Assembly: GCA_019115825.1 (NCBI GenBank)
Contig: DXCV01000056.1
Span: forward strand, 107,334 to 171,333
DNA from: Candidatus Bacteroides pullicola
GTDB lineage: Bacteria > Bacteroidota > Bacteroidia > Bacteroidales > Bacteroidaceae
DNA: 64,000 nt
Reading direction: 5' to 3'
In this document: positions 1-9,948 of the stretch, in pieces
Position numbering within the stretch: position 1 is the first letter of the stretch
Layout of the letters: each line of letters starts with the position of its first letter
Notes under the pieces: model-generated
Told to the model about the DNA's origin: nothing
Database searches by the model: none
The model's input: only the letters and a program-made list of their open reading frames with translations
Position numbers and translations under genes: made by a program

Positions 1-915
1 CAAGAACTCGAAAGTCTTTTCGTTGCCGATGCAGAACTCGGCATTCTTATACGGTTCGCCCGAGCAAGACATTTCCGGATAGGCAGCCAGTACCTCTTCG
101 GAGTGGGCGGGCATCTCTATTTCGGGTATGATGGTGATGTGGCGCTCGGCTGCATAGGCCAGCAGTTCGCGGATGTCGTCCTGCGTGTAGTAGCCGCCGT
201 AGGCACCCGGCGTACCTTCCTCGCAATACTGGCGTCCGCCCTTGAACCACCAGTCCTTCCACACGGCCTGCGGACGCCAGGCGGCAAACTGCGTCAGGCG
301 CGGATACTGTTTGATTTCGATGCGCCAGCCTGCGCCGTCCGTCAGATGGATGTGCAGGCGGTTCAGCTTGAAGCGGGCCATGGCGTCTATCTGCTTTTTG
401 ACGAACTCCTTTGAGCGGAAGTGGCGCGATACGTCCATCATGAAGCCGCGGTAGGCAAAGCGCGGCTCGTCTGTGATGTGGCAGGCAGCCACCGTCCACG
501 TGCCTTCACCGGCCGGCGTAGCCAGCTGCATCAGGGTTTGTAGACCGTAGAACATGCCGGCATCTGTGCAGGCAGTGATGTGGATCTTTTCCGGCGTCAC
601 GCGCAGTTCGTAGCTTTCCGGCGTGCGGGTGCCGGCGTTGTCCAGCTTCTGGAGGACGATGCTGGCCTGTCCGGCGTCTCCGTTCTTCAGGCATGCGCTC
701 AGGAGCGGTTGTTGCTTGAGGTAGTCCAGGAGTTTGGCTCGTTCATCGCCCGTCAGGTTGCAGCTCAACTTGGTCTGGGCATTGAGGGTGAATGAACCTG
801 TCGCTTGTTCCACTTCCTGCGGGATGGGAATGACGGTTTGCGCATGCAGCGAGGGACCGCCGATGCACAGCGTGGCGAGTAAGAATAGCCGCGCAAAGAA
901 TCTTGAGTTTCTCAT
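1..915 (-). CDS. beta-N-acetylhexosaminidase, GH20 family (partial; C-terminus runs off the window)
   Basis: Reverse-strand reading from ATG at 915 gives MRNSRFFARLFLLATLCIGG...FAYRGFMMDVSRHF...LNRLHIHLTDGAGWRIEIKQYPRL...IPEIEMPAHSEEVLAAYPEMSC, typical GH20 motifs with a signal peptide. Confidence 0.93.
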   Translation of the reverse strand, partial: MRNSRFFARLFLLATLCIGGPSLHAQTVIPIPQEVEQATGSFTLNAQTKLSCNLTGDERAKLLDYLKQQPLLSACLKNGDAGQASIVLQKLDNAGTRTPESYELRVTPEKIHITACTDAGMFYGLQTLMQLATPAGEGTWTVAACHITDEPRFAYRGFMMDVSRHFRSKEFVKKQIDAMARFKLNRLHIHLTDGAGWRIEIKQYPRLTQFAAWRPQAVWKDWWFKGGRQYCEEGTPGAYGGYYTQDDIRELLAYAAERHITIIPEIEMPAHSEEVLAAYPEMSCSGEPYKNAEFCIGNEKTFEFL

Positions 916-1016
916 ACAATGTGTTTTTGGGGTTATTGGTTATTTGCTTACAAATGTAGGGAAAAACAGAGAGGTTGCCATCTGTTTTCCTGTATTTCTT
1001 AAATAGTCTTACCTTT

Positions 1017-1048
1017 TTTGTGCTTTGGAGGACATTTTCTTATTTTTG
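1017..1048 (+). promoter_or_regulatory. Bacteroidota sigma-ABfr-type promoter (TTTG-N20-TATTTTTG)
   Basis: TTTG at 1017-1020, TATTTTTG at 1041-1048, about 30 bp upstream of the ATG at 1080. Confidence 0.6.
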
Positions 1049-1079
1049 TTCTCATTCAAAGTAGCAAGGAGGATCGCTT

Positions 1080-1946
1080 ATGAGAATGTACCGGTGGGGA
1101 CGGATTTCGCTCCGTCTGATTCTTTTCCTGATGGGGATGACGGGTGGGCTTTGTGCCTTTGCCCAGCAGACGGACAGCCTGCGGATTTGGCGCGATAGCG
1201 TGCCGCCGGACAGAGCCGGACACACGCCGGTCCTGTTCGACAGCCTTTCCCCGGCCGAGCGTGCGGACTTGCCTGCCCTCCGTCCCATTCCCTTGCGTCC
1301 GTCCTCTTCCCGGCGGAAGGATGCGTGGATGCAGGGTCCCATTCCGCCTTATTACCTCAATCCTTCCCCGATGTTCAAGGGGGACTATTCCACGTCGGGC
1401 GTGTTGGGACGTGCCGGCGGAGGCTACTTTGTCGGAGCCGGTTCGCAGACCAGCGTGCCGGGCATCGGCCGTTTCAATGCCGCCGCCTTGGGTTGGCAGA
1501 AACAGCTGAACGAGCGTCTCCAACTGCAGGTGATGGCCGATGCCGTGAAGATGAACACGGCGCGTTTCACGGGGCAATCCTTCGGCTTGTCCGGGCAAAT
1601 GGTCTGGCAAGCGCAGGAACGGCTCTATTTCCGCACGTTCGGGGGTGTGGGCTTCGGTGATTTCCTCGGACGTCCGTCATACGGCTTTGGGGGTACCGTT
1701 GGTTTCGATGTCACGGATCGGTTTGGCATGGAGGTGGGTGCGCAGAGCTACTACAATTCCCTGACGGGGCGTTGGGAAGTGCTGCCCGTCGTGGCGCCCT
1801 ATTACAAGTTCGATAAGTTCAAACTACAGCTGGACTTTGGACCTATCCTGTTCGAGATAATCCGCGGGGTGATAGAGAAGCATCGGGACGGAGACCGTGG
1901 AGGAGGTCCTACCATTATGCCGGACGTGCCGGGATTCAGACATTGA
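1080..1946 (+). CDS. hypothetical secreted/outer-membrane beta-barrel-like protein
   Basis: 288 aa ORF with signal peptide; alternating aromatic/hydrophobic C-terminal half (e.g. RLYFRTFGGVGFGDF, FGMEVGAQSYYNSL, KLQLDFGPILFEI). Confidence 0.7.
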   Translation: MRMYRWGRISLRLILFLMGMTGGLCAFAQQTDSLRIWRDSVPPDRAGHTPVLFDSLSPAERADLPALRPIPLRPSSSRRKDAWMQGPIPPYYLNPSPMFKGDYSTSGVLGRAGGGYFVGAGSQTSVPGIGRFNAAALGWQKQLNERLQLQVMADAVKMNTARFTGQSFGLSGQMVWQAQERLYFRTFGGVGFGDFLGRPSYGFGGTVGFDVTDRFGMEVGAQSYYNSLTGRWEVLPVVAPYYKFDKFKLQLDFGPILFEIIRGVIEKHRDGDRGGGPTIMPDVPGFRH

Positions 1947-2102
1947 GTGAGTACAATGGCCGAAAAAGTGTAACGGGGCAACGCCGCGTCATTGTGTGCA
2001 TATCCTCTTGGCCTTCTGAAGATTTTTTCTTTATTTTGCAGTGGAAACGCGTGGTTTGTTATTGGGCTGCGTGAGGACTTTTTTGTTTAATCAACCCATA
2101 TC

Positions 2103-3032
2103 GTGATATATAATATGAAGGAGAATCTGATACGCTTTGACTGGGCGATGAAACGCCTGCTCCGTAACAAAAGCAACTACGTCGTGCTGGAGGGTTTCCT
2201 GTCCACTCTGTTGGGCGAGGATGTGCATATAGTCCGCTTTCTGGAAAGCGAAGGCAATCAGGATGACGCCAACGACAAGTTCAATCGTGCGGACATGCTG
2301 GCGGAGGACAGTCAGGGCCGTCTGCTCATCATTGAGGTGCAGAACAACCATGAATTGGACTATTTCCACCGGATGCTTTACGGAGTCTCCAAGACCATCT
2401 CTGAGTACATCAACCTGGGGGATGACTACGACAGGGTACGCAAGTTGTATTCCATCAACATTGTCTATTTCGAGTTGGGGCAAGGCAAGGATTATGTCTA
2501 CCACGGGAAGACAGAATTCCGCGGCTTGCATGATAAGGAGGACATCCTGCAATTGTCAGTCCGCCAGCGCGAGCTGTTTGTCGGGAAGAATGCGGGTGAC
2601 ATCTTTCCCGAATACTATGTGCTCCGTGTAAACGACTTCGATAAGGTGGCAAAGACACCTCTCGACGAGTGGATTGAATTTCTTAAGACAGGCGTTATCA
2701 ATCAAACCGCTACAGCCAAGGGACTGCCTGAAGCCAGAGAACGCCTTCGGGTAGATTCTTTGTCACCTGCTGAAAAACGGGCTTATGTTCGTGCTATGGA
2801 GGCACAGAGTTATCAGCGTAGTGTCATTAAGTCTGGCTGGATTGAAGGTCGTGCGGAAGGACGTGAAGAGGGATTGGCGGAAGGTCGTGCGGAAGGTCGT
2901 GCGGAAGGTCGTGCAGAAGGTGAACTTCAAAAGGCACGAGCTATAGCTGTGGAAATGAAACATGCAGGTATGACAGTTGAAATGATAGCCCGGTTCACAC
3001 AATTGACACCCGATGAAATAGCACGTTTGTAA
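2103..3032 (+). CDS. Rpn family recombination-promoting nuclease / PD-(D/E)XK nuclease family transposase-like protein
   Basis: 309 aa; IRFDWAMKRLLRNKSNYVVLEGFLSTLL...RADMLAEDSQGRLLIIEVQ (D...ExQ/K core) and a C-terminal EGRAEGREEGLAEGRAEGRAEGRAEGE tail. Confidence 0.88.
   Translation: MIYNMKENLIRFDWAMKRLLRNKSNYVVLEGFLSTLLGEDVHIVRFLESEGNQDDANDKFNRADMLAEDSQGRLLIIEVQNNHELDYFHRMLYGVSKTISEYINLGDDYDRVRKLYSINIVYFELGQGKDYVYHGKTEFRGLHDKEDILQLSVRQRELFVGKNAGDIFPEYYVLRVNDFDKVAKTPLDEWIEFLKTGVINQTATAKGLPEARERLRVDSLSPAEKRAYVRAMEAQSYQRSVIKSGWIEGRAEGREEGLAEGRAEGRAEGRAEGELQKARAIAVEMKHAGMTVEMIARFTQLTPDEIARL
2844..2923 (+). repeat. 12-bp-period coding repeat (GAAGGTCGTGCG; EGRA units) in the Rpn-like gene
   Basis: Tandem gaaggtcgtgcg-type units, translated as (AEGR)n. 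Confidence 0.8.
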
Positions 3033-3111
3033 CGCAAACGTTTCATTCTAAGAAGTGGGCGCAGCCGGTATGGATGAAATACTTTCCATCTGCTGCGCCC
3101 GATTTGTGTGC

Positions 3112-3150
3112 AAAAAAAGAGGTGCGGCCTAACCCGGTCGCACCTCTTCA
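3112..3150. terminator. bidirectional intrinsic terminator between convergent genes
   Basis: aaaaaaaGAGGTGCGGCCtaacccGGTCGCACCTCttc; arms match with one mismatch. Confidence 0.75.
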
Positions 3151-3198
3151 AAATCAACTTTATGCTAAAATTAAATATAGCCTCGCTTGATGATTGCC

Positions 3199-4878
3199 TT
3201 ACCAGCCGGGGTTCTGTTCCAGGGCAGGGTTAAGTTGCAATTCATTTGTCGGGATAGGCATTAGATACATCTTGTCGTCCCACTTACGGCTGTTGGTGCC
3301 GATGGACAAGTCCGGATTGGTGTAGTCTGCGTAGACAATGGCATATCCGGCATCTGTGTGGTTGCCCGTTGTCACTTTTTTGCCCACATAAGTCATCGGG
3401 TTCTCCAGCAACTTACCTGCCTTCCAGCGGCAAATGTCATTCCAGCGGAAGCCCTCGCCGGCTAGCTCAATGCGGCGTTCGCGGCGAATTTCCTGCAATA
3501 TCGGAGAGAGGTTGTAGCCATAGTCCGGCCAGTTGGGGTCGGTGAAGCTTACGGTCTCCGTCAGCTTCGGCATGCCGACACGGGCACGCAACAAATTGAT
3601 GCTCTTGTCCAGTTCGGCTTGGCTGATGCTGCCCAGTTCGGCTTTGGCTTCGGCGTAGATGAGCAGCGTCTCCGCGTAGCGGTAGGCGATGCCGTCGGCC
3701 GTTTCCAAGGTGTATCCCAGATGTCCCGTGGCCGGGTCGTAGCCCTTGACGGTTTGGTAACCTGTGGTGCAGAAAGTGGTGACGTAATTGTTATCACCAT
3801 CGATTTCATGCCCTTTGAAAGCTGCGTTGTCTGCAAAGAACTCGTTGTTGAGCACCATTTGGCGAAGGCGCGGGTCGCGGTTGGCGAACTCCTCGGCAAT
3901 GGTGGCATCATCGGTCGGATAGCTTGTCAAGGCTTTCGGCAGTCCGTCTGCATAGAGGTAGCTGTCGATGAAGTCCTTGGAGAATCCGGTATTGGCTTCC
4001 CACGCACCGTGTCCCCAGTTGTGGCGGCGCAGCGGGTCGGCATAGTCGATGTACAAGATGGACTCCTCCAGGTTGCTCTTGTCTTCCATGATGAACATAT
4101 TGTAATAGTCATGCTCGGGGTCGCCTGTGTTGTAGATGTCATAGCGGCCGGAATTGATCAGGGCTTCACTGGCTTCCACGGCTTCCTGCAAGAGGCTCTG
4201 CCATTCATAGCCCAGTTCCTTGTGGTACTTGTAGTACGTGCCTTCGTACAGGCAGACACGTGCCTTGTAATGCCGGGCCACATCGGCGGTCAGGCGGTTG
4301 TCACTGGAGCTGACGCGTCTTTCCGGCAACCACTGGATGGCGAAGTCCAGGTCATCGATGATGTGCTGGATGACTTCATTGCGTGGCGTGCGCGGTCCAT
4401 ACAGTTCCGGGCTGTCCGTGTTCATGTCTGTTTCCAGCCAAGGCACATCCCCGTAGGTTGTCAGCTTGTTGAAGTATTGTTGGGCACGGAAGAAGCGAAT
4501 CTCGCCCACATATCGGTTGATTTCGCCTTCATCGCCCGTCACCGTCCCGTAGTGGGTCATGAAATAGTTGAGGCGGCGGATAGTCTGCCAGGCACTCTTG
4601 TTCCAGTTGCCGTCTTCGGTAGGCACGCTGTATTGTTGCCAGATGTAGGATTCCGGGCTTCTGGGCACTTGGTTGTCGCTCCACGTATCGTCATAGTTGG
4701 ATACGCCGCCCGGCAGCAAGCTGTAAAAATAGTTGGCATACGTCTCCAAGTCACTGGGCGTGGCCCAGAACGTCTGGTCGTTGATGGATTGGGGCGCCCT
4801 TTCCAGGAAGGCATCGTTGCAGCTTGTCAACGTGGCCGCTCCAATGATCGAACTGTATAATAAGTATTTCAGTTTCAT
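3199..4878 (-). CDS. SusD/RagB family nutrient-binding outer membrane lipoprotein
   Basis: MKLKYLLYSSIIGAATLTSCNDAFLERAPQSINDQTFW...ILQEIRRERRIELAGEGFRWNDICRWKAG, SusD hallmarks; directly downstream of SusC. Confidence 0.95.
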   Translation of the reverse strand: MKLKYLLYSSIIGAATLTSCNDAFLERAPQSINDQTFWATPSDLETYANYFYSLLPGGVSNYDDTWSDNQVPRSPESYIWQQYSVPTEDGNWNKSAWQTIRRLNYFMTHYGTVTGDEGEINRYVGEIRFFRAQQYFNKLTTYGDVPWLETDMNTDSPELYGPRTPRNEVIQHIIDDLDFAIQWLPERRVSSSDNRLTADVARHYKARVCLYEGTYYKYHKELGYEWQSLLQEAVEASEALINSGRYDIYNTGDPEHDYYNMFIMEDKSNLEESILYIDYADPLRRHNWGHGAWEANTGFSKDFIDSYLYADGLPKALTSYPTDDATIAEEFANRDPRLRQMVLNNEFFADNAAFKGHEIDGDNNYVTTFCTTGYQTVKGYDPATGHLGYTLETADGIAYRYAETLLIYAEAKAELGSISQAELDKSINLLRARVGMPKLTETVSFTDPNWPDYGYNLSPILQEIRRERRIELAGEGFRWNDICRWKAGKLLENPMTYVGKKVTTGNHTDAGYAIVYADYTNPDLSIGTNSRKWDDKMYLMPIPTNELQLNPALEQNPGW

Positions 4879-4900
4879 GTTGTTCAGTTTTTATGGGTTA

Positions 4901-7900
4901 TTAGAATGTCAGGCTTACACCAATCGACAAGGCGCGTTGCAACGGATACTTGTACGGGTCGTCCAGTTCCGGGTCGAAGCCTTCCGGCGTGTGCTTGATG
5001 GTGAACAGGTTTTCAGCAGAGAAGTAGATACGTGCCTTTTGGATGTAAGCTTTCTGTGTCCATGTCTCCGGAAGGGTATAGCCGAAGGTCAAGGATTTCA
5101 GACGCAGATAGGAGGCATCCACTAGGTAGCGTGTGGAATTCACGTTGCGCAGGGGCGTGCCGCCATTGAAACGCGGCACGGGGAACAAGGCATCGCGGTT
5201 GTCTTCCGTCCAATAGTCGTTGGCATAGCCTTGCGGCACCTGCCATTCGCTGGAATATTGGTACTTGAAGTTGTCCGGCAACACCATGTCACGTTTGCCC
5301 ACGCCTTGGAAGAAGATACCGAGGTCGAAGCCTTTCCAGTCTGCCGTGATGTTGAAGCCGTAACGGTAACGAGCTCTGTCATTGCCGATGATGCGCTTGT
5401 CACCCGGGTCGTCCACGGTATTCTTGCCTTGGTCTACGACTCCGTCCCCATTGATATCGATAAACTTGATATCACCCGGAATCTTACTCAAACCGCCGTC
5501 CACTTGCGACTGGTCGGGCGAATTGGCAATTTCCTCTTCCGACTGGAACAAGGTGGATTCATAGCCCCAGATTTCACCAATCTTCTTTCCTACATAATAG
5601 GAGCTGGCCAATGACTTGGTGGGGTTGTCATACTTGGTGATTTCTGCCTGCGTGTCGGAAATGTTGAAGCCCACGGAGTAGTGCAGGCCGTTTTCCAGCT
5701 GGTCGTTCCACGTCAGGGCCAGTTCCCAACCATAGGTTTTCATGTCGGCGGCGTTCTCTTGCGGCTCGCTGGCACCCAGGATGCTGGGCAGCAGTTTGCC
5801 CGGACCTAACATGCCGGTGGTCTTACGCTGATAGTAGTCGAAGGTACCCGTCAAGCGGTTGCGCAGGATGGTGAAGTCCAGGCCGAGGTCCCACTGCGTC
5901 ACCTTTTCCCACGTCACGGTGTTGCTCACCAAGCCGCCCGGCAGGATGTAGCGTACCTGCTGCCCGCCGAAGAGGTAGCCCGTGTTGCCGCTGCTGTAAT
6001 TTGACAGGTAGGCGTACCAGCCATTGTCCAATGCCTGGTTGGCCTGGCTACCATAAGAGGCTCTGATTTTCAAGTCATCGAAGAAGTTGCGCGTGGCATC
6101 TGCAAACCATTCTTCCTGGCTCAGTCTCCAAGCAAGGGAGAAGGAGGGGCTGAACACGGCGCGGTCGTTCTTCGGGAACTTGGACGAAAGGTCATAACGT
6201 CCGTTCAACTCCAGCAGGTAACGGTCGTTGAAGGTGTAGTTGATGCGGGCAAATCCGCTTCGAGTGGCCCAACTGTCATCCGAGTTGCTGACGCTTCTGT
6301 CGCCGACAGCGTTGCTCATGGAGGGCAGGTTGTTGTTGATCAGCTGCTCGCGATAAGCGAAGAAATAGCGTGTGTGCTTGGTCTCCTGGTTGTAGCCCAG
6401 CATGGCTTTGAAGTAATGCTTGCCCCACGTCTTTTCGTAGTTGCCCACGAGGTTGAACGCATTGTACGTGTCGTTGTTCTGGTATTCCTGTACGTAGTTG
6501 GGGTTGGAGTATTGGAATACCTGCAGGAAGCGTCCGCCTTCACCATATTCGTTGAACGAGGTGGCGTGGTCCTTGTGGTGTTCTGCATAATAGTTGAACG
6601 TATAGTCCATCTTGATGCTCAATCCATCCAGCGGCTTGATTTCCACGGCCATCGTGTTCCAAAAGTCGTTCTTCGTGGTCTTGCGCGTACCACCTTCTTC
6701 CAGCACGGCGGCAAAGTTGGTGTAGTTGCCCTGCCCGGACCAATGGCCGTCCGGATGTTTCACGGGCATCAGGGGAGACGTGTCGTTGCCGATCCACGCT
6801 GCTCCGTGGGTGTTGTCCTGGGCAATGCCGTTCAGTTCGGTGCGGATATACGTGGTCTTCATCGAGATGTTCAGCCAATCGTTCACATCATAGCTGATGT
6901 TGTTCACCAGGTTGAACTTGCGGTACTGCTCATCGCCGTAGCGCAGCAGGGAGCCTTGGTCCATGTAGCCCACGGAAGTGTAGTACGTGGTCTTGTCGCT
7001 ACCACCGCTGATGTTGACATTGTACTTTTGCAACGGGTAGCTCTTCTTGTAGATTTCTTTCATCCAGTCCGTGTTGCCGCAGTAGCCGTATTTGCCTTGC
7101 GACATCATGGTGGCCCACATACTTTGCGTGTCACTCGGGTCGTAGAACACCGGGTCGTTGTTCACCGGGTCATTGTAATAAGCCTCAATGTGCTGCATGT
7201 CTTTCTCGGAGAAGTACATTCTCTGATTGGTGTTCATGGAAGCCGCGTTCATCCAGTTCACGTACTCCATGGAGTTCATGTATTCAGGACGTGTCGTGGG
7301 GCTGTTCCAAGAAATGGAGGCATCGAGTGACACACGGGTGGGTTGATTCTTTCTACCGCCTTTGGTAGTAATCAACACGACACCGAAAGCTGCCCTCGCA
7401 CCATAGATGGAGGCGGAGGCGGCGTCTTTCAGGACAGACACGCTGGCCACGTCCTGCGGGTTGATGAGGTCGGGGTCCATCTCCACGCCGTCCACCAATA
7501 CCAACGGGTTACCGCCGTTGATGGAGGTTTCACCGCGGACGTTGAACGTCGTCCCTTGACCCGGCTGTCCGCTCGTGGTGATGTTCAGGTTGGGGATGGT
7601 ACCTTGCAGACCTTGACCCAGGTTGACGATGGGTCGGCTTTCCAGCACTTCCTCGTCCACGGCGGACACGGCACCTGTCAGGTTGGCCTTCTTCACCGTG
7701 GCATAACCTACTACCACCACTTCATCCAGCAGTTCCGTGTCCTCCCTAAGGATGACATTGAGAGGCTGACCTTCCCATTTGATTTCCTGGGTGGTGTAGC
7801 CCACATAGGAAATCTGGATGATGTCGCCCGGCTTCACGTTGCGCAACTGGAAGTTGCCGTCGATGTCCGTGATGACACCATTGGTCGTGCCTTTTACTAA

Positions 7901-8074
7901 CACTGATGCGCCGATGATGGACTCACCTGTCGCATCCTTCACAACTCCGGTACAGGTGCCGTCTTGTTGGACGGCCCTGATGCCTTGACTTTCATTTGGC
8001 GCAGCCACTGCTGTCCCTCCGATGGCGAAGGAAGCCAGCAAGAATGCGCTCACTGGGATAAAGTGCCTTAGCAT
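4901..8074 (-). CDS. SusC/RagA family TonB-linked outer membrane protein
   Basis: Carboxypeptidase-like domain (GVVKDATGESIIGASVLVKGTTNGVITDIDGNFQL), TonB plug (EVVVVGYATVKKANLTGAVSAV...), C-terminal aromatic beta-signal. Confidence 0.97.
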   Translation of the reverse strand: MLRHFIPVSAFLLASFAIGGTAVAAPNESQGIRAVQQDGTCTGVVKDATGESIIGASVLVKGTTNGVITDIDGNFQLRNVKPGDIIQISYVGYTTQEIKWEGQPLNVILREDTELLDEVVVVGYATVKKANLTGAVSAVDEEVLESRPIVNLGQGLQGTIPNLNITTSGQPGQGTTFNVRGETSINGGNPLVLVDGVEMDPDLINPQDVASVSVLKDAASASIYGARAAFGVVLITTKGGRKNQPTRVSLDASISWNSPTTRPEYMNSMEYVNWMNAASMNTNQRMYFSEKDMQHIEAYYNDPVNNDPVFYDPSDTQSMWATMMSQGKYGYCGNTDWMKEIYKKSYPLQKYNVNISGGSDKTTYYTSVGYMDQGSLLRYGDEQYRKFNLVNNISYDVNDWLNISMKTTYIRTELNGIAQDNTHGAAWIGNDTSPLMPVKHPDGHWSGQGNYTNFAAVLEEGGTRKTTKNDFWNTMAVEIKPLDGLSIKMDYTFNYYAEHHKDHATSFNEYGEGGRFLQVFQYSNPNYVQEYQNNDTYNAFNLVGNYEKTWGKHYFKAMLGYNQETKHTRYFFAYREQLINNNLPSMSNAVGDRSVSNSDDSWATRSGFARINYTFNDRYLLELNGRYDLSSKFPKNDRAVFSPSFSLAWRLSQEEWFADATRNFFDDLKIRASYGSQANQALDNGWYAYLSNYSSGNTGYLFGGQQVRYILPGGLVSNTVTWEKVTQWDLGLDFTILRNRLTGTFDYYQRKTTGMLGPGKLLPSILGASEPQENAADMKTYGWELALTWNDQLENGLHYSVGFNISDTQAEITKYDNPTKSLASSYYVGKKIGEIWGYESTLFQSEEEIANSPDQSQVDGGLSKIPGDIKFIDINGDGVVDQGKNTVDDPGDKRIIGNDRARYRYGFNITADWKGFDLGIFFQGVGKRDMVLPDNFKYQYSSEWQVPQGYANDYWTEDNRDALFPVPRFNGGTPLRNVNSTRYLVDASYLRLKSLTFGYTLPETWTQKAYIQKARIYFSAENLFTIKHTPEGFDPELDDPYKYPLQRALSIGVSLTF

Positions 8075-8186
8075 GGTTTATACATTTTTAAATTTTACCT
8101 TGCAAAGGTATGGTTTTTAGGAAACGGTGTATTTTAAAAGCGGAATTATTTTCAAGGGGATATGCGTAATTTTATACTTTTTAACC

Positions 8187-8248
8187 AAAACCGGTCATTA
8201 GGATTTCTCACTGCCATACAACACTGAGAAATCCTAATGACCGGTTTT
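8187..8248. repeat. perfect 24-bp inverted repeat with 14-bp loop (terminator or regulatory hairpin)
   Basis: AAAACCGGTCATTAGGATTTCTCA (8187-8210) and its exact reverse complement (8225-8248). Confidence 0.9.
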
Positions 8249-8270
8249 GAGTTTAAGCAGATGTTGAGAG

Positions 8271-8696
8271 TCAGGTCATACACTTCCGCATCCCCAATGC
8301 TTTCTCCTCTGCCTCTTCCATGATTTCCCGCTCTCCCGGCCCCTTGTCGTTGATGCCGCAGAGGTGCAGGATGCCGTGGATGATGACCCGGTGCAGCTCG
8401 CGTTCGTAGTCGCCGTCGGCGAACTGTTCGGCATTGGTGCGCACGGTGTCCAAGCTGATGAACAGGTCACCGGAGAGGCGGTTGCCCTCGCAGTAGTCAA
8501 AGGTGATGATGTCCGTGTAGTAATCGTGTTGCAGGTACTGCCGGTTCACTTCGAGAATCTTCTCGTCCGAGCAGAATATGTAGGCAATCTCGCCCACACG
8601 CTTGCCATGGCTCTGTGCCACGGCCTTGATCCATTCGGTGGTTTCCCGCTTCTTGATGGCGGGCATTTCCACACCTTCTGTCTGGTAAGTAATCAT
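8271..8696 (-). CDS. ybeY: rRNA maturation RNase YbeY
   Basis: Metal-binding HGILHLCGINDKGPGEREIM and GNRLSGDLFISLDTVRTNA motifs. Confidence 0.95.
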   Translation of the reverse strand: MITYQTEGVEMPAIKKRETTEWIKAVAQSHGKRVGEIAYIFCSDEKILEVNRQYLQHDYYTDIITFDYCEGNRLSGDLFISLDTVRTNAEQFADGDYERELHRVIIHGILHLCGINDKGPGEREIMEEAEEKALGMRKCMT

Positions 8697-8705
8697 ATCG
8701 TTTTT

Positions 8706-9938
8706 TTAGAAGAAAAATAAGTAACTGATGAAGATGGCCGCTAGGATGCCCGACAAGTCCGCAATCAGCCCGCAAGTCACGGCATTGCGCGTCCGGGTGA
8801 TGCCTACGCTGCCGAAGTACACGGCCAGTATATAAAAGGTGGTGTCCGAAGCTCCGCGCGCCACGCAGCTCAGCCGTCCCACGAACGAGTCGGCACCATA
8901 TTGCTCCATGGTGTCTATCATCAGACCGTTGGCTGCGCTGCCGCTCAAGGACTTCATCAGGGCCGTAGGCAGGGCACCCACGAAGCTGGTGTCTATGCCG
9001 CACGCCGCCACCACCCATTCGATGCCGCCCACCAGCAGGTCCATGGCACCCGAAGCGCGGAACACGGCGATGCCCACCAGGAAAGCCACCAGGTAGGGGA
9101 TGATGCGCACGGCCGTGCCGAATCCCTCCTTGGCACCCTCAATGAAGGCATCGTAGACATTCGTCCGCTTCCATAAGCCCCACACGATGAACAGCAGGAT
9201 GATGCTGAACAGCAAGATGTTGGCCGTCAGGGTAGAGTAGGGACCCATCTCGTCGCGCCCTACCCGGATGAACACCCAGATGAGTGCCGCGAAGAACAGG
9301 CTGATGCCCCCCGCCAGCAGCAAGATGGGCTTGCAGAACAGGTTGATGCGCTGGCTGAGGCTGACGGTCAGGATGCCCACCGTGGTCGAAATGGCCGTGC
9401 TCAGCAGGGTGGGGATGAAGATGTCCGTAGGTTGGGCCGCCCCCATCTGCGCCCGGTACATCATGATGCTGACGGGAATCAGAATCAGCCCCGACGTGTT
9501 GATGACCAGGAACATGATCATCGGATTGGTGGCCGTGTCCTTCTTCGGGTTCAGCTCCTGCAACTCCTTCATGGCCTTCAGCCCCAAGGGCGTGGCGGCA
9601 TTGTCCAGCCCCAGCATGTTGGCCGAAAGGTTCATGAAGATGGAGCCCATGGCCGGATGCCCCTTGGGAATGTCGGGGAAGAGCCGGCAGAACACGGGGC
9701 TGAGCCAGCGCGACAGGGCCTGGATCATCCCGCTCCGCTCCCCAATCTTCATGATGCCCATCCAGAGGGAGAGCAGGCCGGTCAGTCCCAGGGCGATTTC
9801 AAAGGCGTTCTTCGACGAGGAGAACGTGGAGTTCACCAGCGTGGTGAAAATCTCCATGTCGCCCAGGAACACCAGCTTGCCCAGGGCCATCAGGAAGGCG
9901 ATGACGAAGAAGGCTACCCAGATGTAGTTCAGGACCAT
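8706..9938 (-). CDS. nucleoside recognition (Gate) domain membrane protein, SpmA/SpmB-like fusion
   Basis: 410 aa polytopic; SPVFCRLFPDIPKGHPAMGSIFMNLSANMLGLDNAATPLGLKAMKELQELNPKKDTATN and SCVARGASDTTFYILAVYFGSVGI. Confidence 0.9.
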   Translation of the reverse strand: MVLNYIWVAFFVIAFLMALGKLVFLGDMEIFTTLVNSTFSSSKNAFEIALGLTGLLSLWMGIMKIGERSGMIQALSRWLSPVFCRLFPDIPKGHPAMGSIFMNLSANMLGLDNAATPLGLKAMKELQELNPKKDTATNPMIMFLVINTSGLILIPVSIMMYRAQMGAAQPTDIFIPTLLSTAISTTVGILTVSLSQRINLFCKPILLLAGGISLFFAALIWVFIRVGRDEMGPYSTLTANILLFSIILLFIVWGLWKRTNVYDAFIEGAKEGFGTAVRIIPYLVAFLVGIAVFRASGAMDLLVGGIEWVVAACGIDTSFVGALPTALMKSLSGSAANGLMIDTMEQYGADSFVGRLSCVARGASDTTFYILAVYFGSVGITRTRNAVTCGLIADLSGILAAIFISYLFFF

Positions 9939-9948
9939 GGTTCAGTAG

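Noticed and set aside
2103-3032. Insertion sequence around the Rpn-like gene
   Set aside because: No terminal inverted repeats or target-site duplications seen; Rpn proteins are usually stand-alone
3619-4860. 413-aa plus-strand ORF antisense to SusD
   Set aside because: Mirror ORF of a well-supported SusD gene
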